Source: Laccaria trichodermophora
Taxonomy: Eukaryota; Basidiomycota; Agaricomycetes; Agaricales; Hydnangiaceae
Length of the DNA: 64,000 nucleotides
Direction of reading: 5' to 3'
Assembly (NCBI GenBank): GCA_018417955.1
Contig: JACTVC010000009.1
Location: 1,302,001-1,366,000 of the forward strand
Under the pieces are notes generated by a model. The model was not told the DNA's origin and did not search any database. It saw nothing but the letters and a program-made list of their open reading frames with translations. The translations under genes were made by a program, and so were the position numbers. Shown piece after piece: positions 62,601-64,000 of this stretch (its first letter is position 1; each line of letters starts with the position of its first letter).

Positions 62601-64000
62601 CTAAACAAGGAGTTTGTTAACACAGAAATGATACAGATAGTAAGACGTACCCATTCTAGTGGAGAAAGTCAATTCATTATCAACAATCTGTGCTCGCATA
62701 GAGTCCACGTCATGAACCATGCACAGTACAGCTACCATGTGTTCATATTCCAACATCAAAGGAGTTCCAGTGATGAATTTGCTGTATGTATCGCCAGACG
62801 CCTTAGGCGTTTCAGTGTGGTCTTCTCCAACAACAATAAGGGAGACGCAGAGAGCGGGCCGTTTGCGGTCTCTAATATAAACCATACGACTCCCACGATC
62901 ACCAACTTCCCTGCTAGTCAACTGAAATGGATCGATTCGGGACAGGTTGACCACATTCTTTTCACGGTCCATAACAAAGGTGGCGAGGCATACAAGATAT
63001 CTGAAGAAGCAATCATTACTCAAATGAAAGGGTTACATCCGAATGCTAGGTTGCTCACTTTATATCCAATCTTGGGTACGCTTTCTTCAGCTTTGTCAGG
63101 GATGCCATTCCTATGACTTCGCCCGATTCATCATCCTTGGGAGTACCCTTCCAGGAAATGAACGCTTTGCCACTGCAAGCAACATGTCAGATTGATAAGA
63201 ACATGAGCAGGCAACTTACGATGGCAGATTGACCAAAGGAGCACCATATGTCGTCTTCATAAATTTATCGACAAGCGCTGCTTTGAAGATACCGCATTTA
63301 CGGAGCTTTGGGTAACTGGAAAGAGCTCTTAGGATTCATGGTTACAAGATGGCATGATTATGCATGATGGAACAGGATCTCGTACTAGGTCTTCGAGAAG
63401 CACCTCAGATTTTCTGGTATGGTGGATCAGCATTTTTGTTCAAACAAAAGGAATATAATAAGACTTGCTTGATATGCTTCTTTTTTCCTTCAGAAGGGAG
63501 ATCATTATCATCACCATCAGACCCCTCCTTGCCACTTTCTTCGTACTTCTCAATCTCTGCTTCATCATCTGCAATTTCCTTTCCAAGTTTACTCATTGCC
63601 TTCTTGTTGTCAACTAGCATCTTCTTTGCTTTTGCACTATGAATGCTTCAATGAAAGCTGCAATGCCATTGACTGGTCACTCACATCGACTTGTCAAATT
63701 CTTTCCCATAGGGTACGCTCCTGCACAGGAATTCCGAAGGATAGCTCAGCAATGCAATAATAAATAACTTAATAAAAGGTACTTACTTTTTGGACAAGGG
63801 AGAAGAATCAAGTTCAACGTCCATTCTGGACAGAAAGTTTAGCGCATTTGTCAAATTTTACCCTCAATGAAAGACACACTCATCTGAGCTCCCACAAGAA
63901 GAGCTGAAGAAAAATAAGCAAAAGATGGAGTTAACTTCGTGCAATTGTGGACCAACCTGTCAGATATGTCCGTCTTCTTGGATGAGACCTTGCTAGAAGA
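62601..64000 (-). CDS. Partial minus-strand gene, unrecognised product (5' end outside window)
   Basis: Several short exons on the minus strand share frame and good splice signals. One runs from 64000 into SSSKVSSKKTDIS, then MDVELDSSPLSKK (about 63824), SVPYGKEFDKS (about 63720) and a Lys/Glu/Asp-rich segment AKAKKMLVDNKKAM...EEIEKYEESG (about 63640-63490). Next come KCGIFKAALVDKFMKTTYGAPLVNLPS (about 63290-63215) and GKAFISWKGTPKDDESGEVIGMASL. The last exon (about 63005-62601) has REVGDRGSRMVYIRDRKRPALC and LEYEHMVAVLCMVHDVDSM. I do not recognise the family. The coiled acidic part suggests a protein-binding role at most. The plus-strand frame at 62628-63116 is its shadow. Confidence 0.5.

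Noticed and set aside
62628..63116. 162-codon plus-strand frame
   Set aside because: Opposite a minus-strand exon that has better splice signals and links in frame to other exons.
1..64000. tRNA or rRNA genes
   Set aside because: No cloverleaf-like segment with an intact B-box, and no rRNA block, was noticed on either strand by eye. A tRNAscan or Rfam run would be needed to exclude them.

Overview
The window looks like a transposon-dense region of a mushroom-forming basidiomycete (Agaricomycetes). Evidence: many 42-60 bp GT-AG introns, two KDZ-superfamily transposases with N-terminal cysteine clusters, a TET/JBP-type dioxygenase, a chromodomain Ty3/gypsy element with an extra 3' ORF, and much satellite DNA. 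No ordinary housekeeping gene is recognisable. All statements rest on reading the sequence and hand-building exons; no database search was run.

Layout. 276-1724 (-) is a spliced 2OG-Fe(II) dioxygenase-like gene, followed by repeats. 3328-37925 is a KDZ DNA transposon (called T1) with terminal inverted repeats, inverted 68-bp satellites and an 8-bp flanking direct repeat. T1 carries an accessory gene (-), a viroplasmin/RNase H1-N gene (+) and a transposase gene (KDZ1, +). The last exon of KDZ1 is cut at 11647 by a second KDZ transposon (T2, 11648-36117, 109-bp TIRs, 7-bp target duplication CCAGCTT). The reading frame resumes exactly after the second CCAGCTT and ends at 37129. T2 is itself broken by a young Ty3 chromovirus (R1, 11877-23725, identical-looking 541-bp LTRs, duplication TCCCC). 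The order of events is therefore T1, then T2, then R1.

T2 lies in the opposite orientation to T1 but carries the same genes in the same order: accessory protein, divergent viroplasmin-domain protein, then transposase. A TET/JBP dioxygenase gene is added, divergent from the transposase. Finding one colinear module in two clearly diverged KDZ transposons suggests that the accessory and viroplasmin-domain proteins work with the transposase. This is the most interesting system in the window.

Right of T1 is a candidate third DNA element (T3, about 38.3-56.4 kb), recognised by inverted arrays of a GTTTGGACTGGCCAAGAC motif. It holds a different 2OG dioxygenase gene with an early TGA, and a 160-bp satellite array. 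T3 is interrupted by R2 (44547-55761), an LTR retroelement with TSD CATTA. R2 has a 7.1-kb open frame with about 20 copies of a short peptide motif, and pol-like reading frames that align with R1 but lack the catalytic motifs. The right end holds hairpin MITE-like repeats, an AT-rich satellite, a decayed multi-exon gene (58.9-61.4 kb) and the 3' part of an unrecognised minus-strand gene at the window edge.
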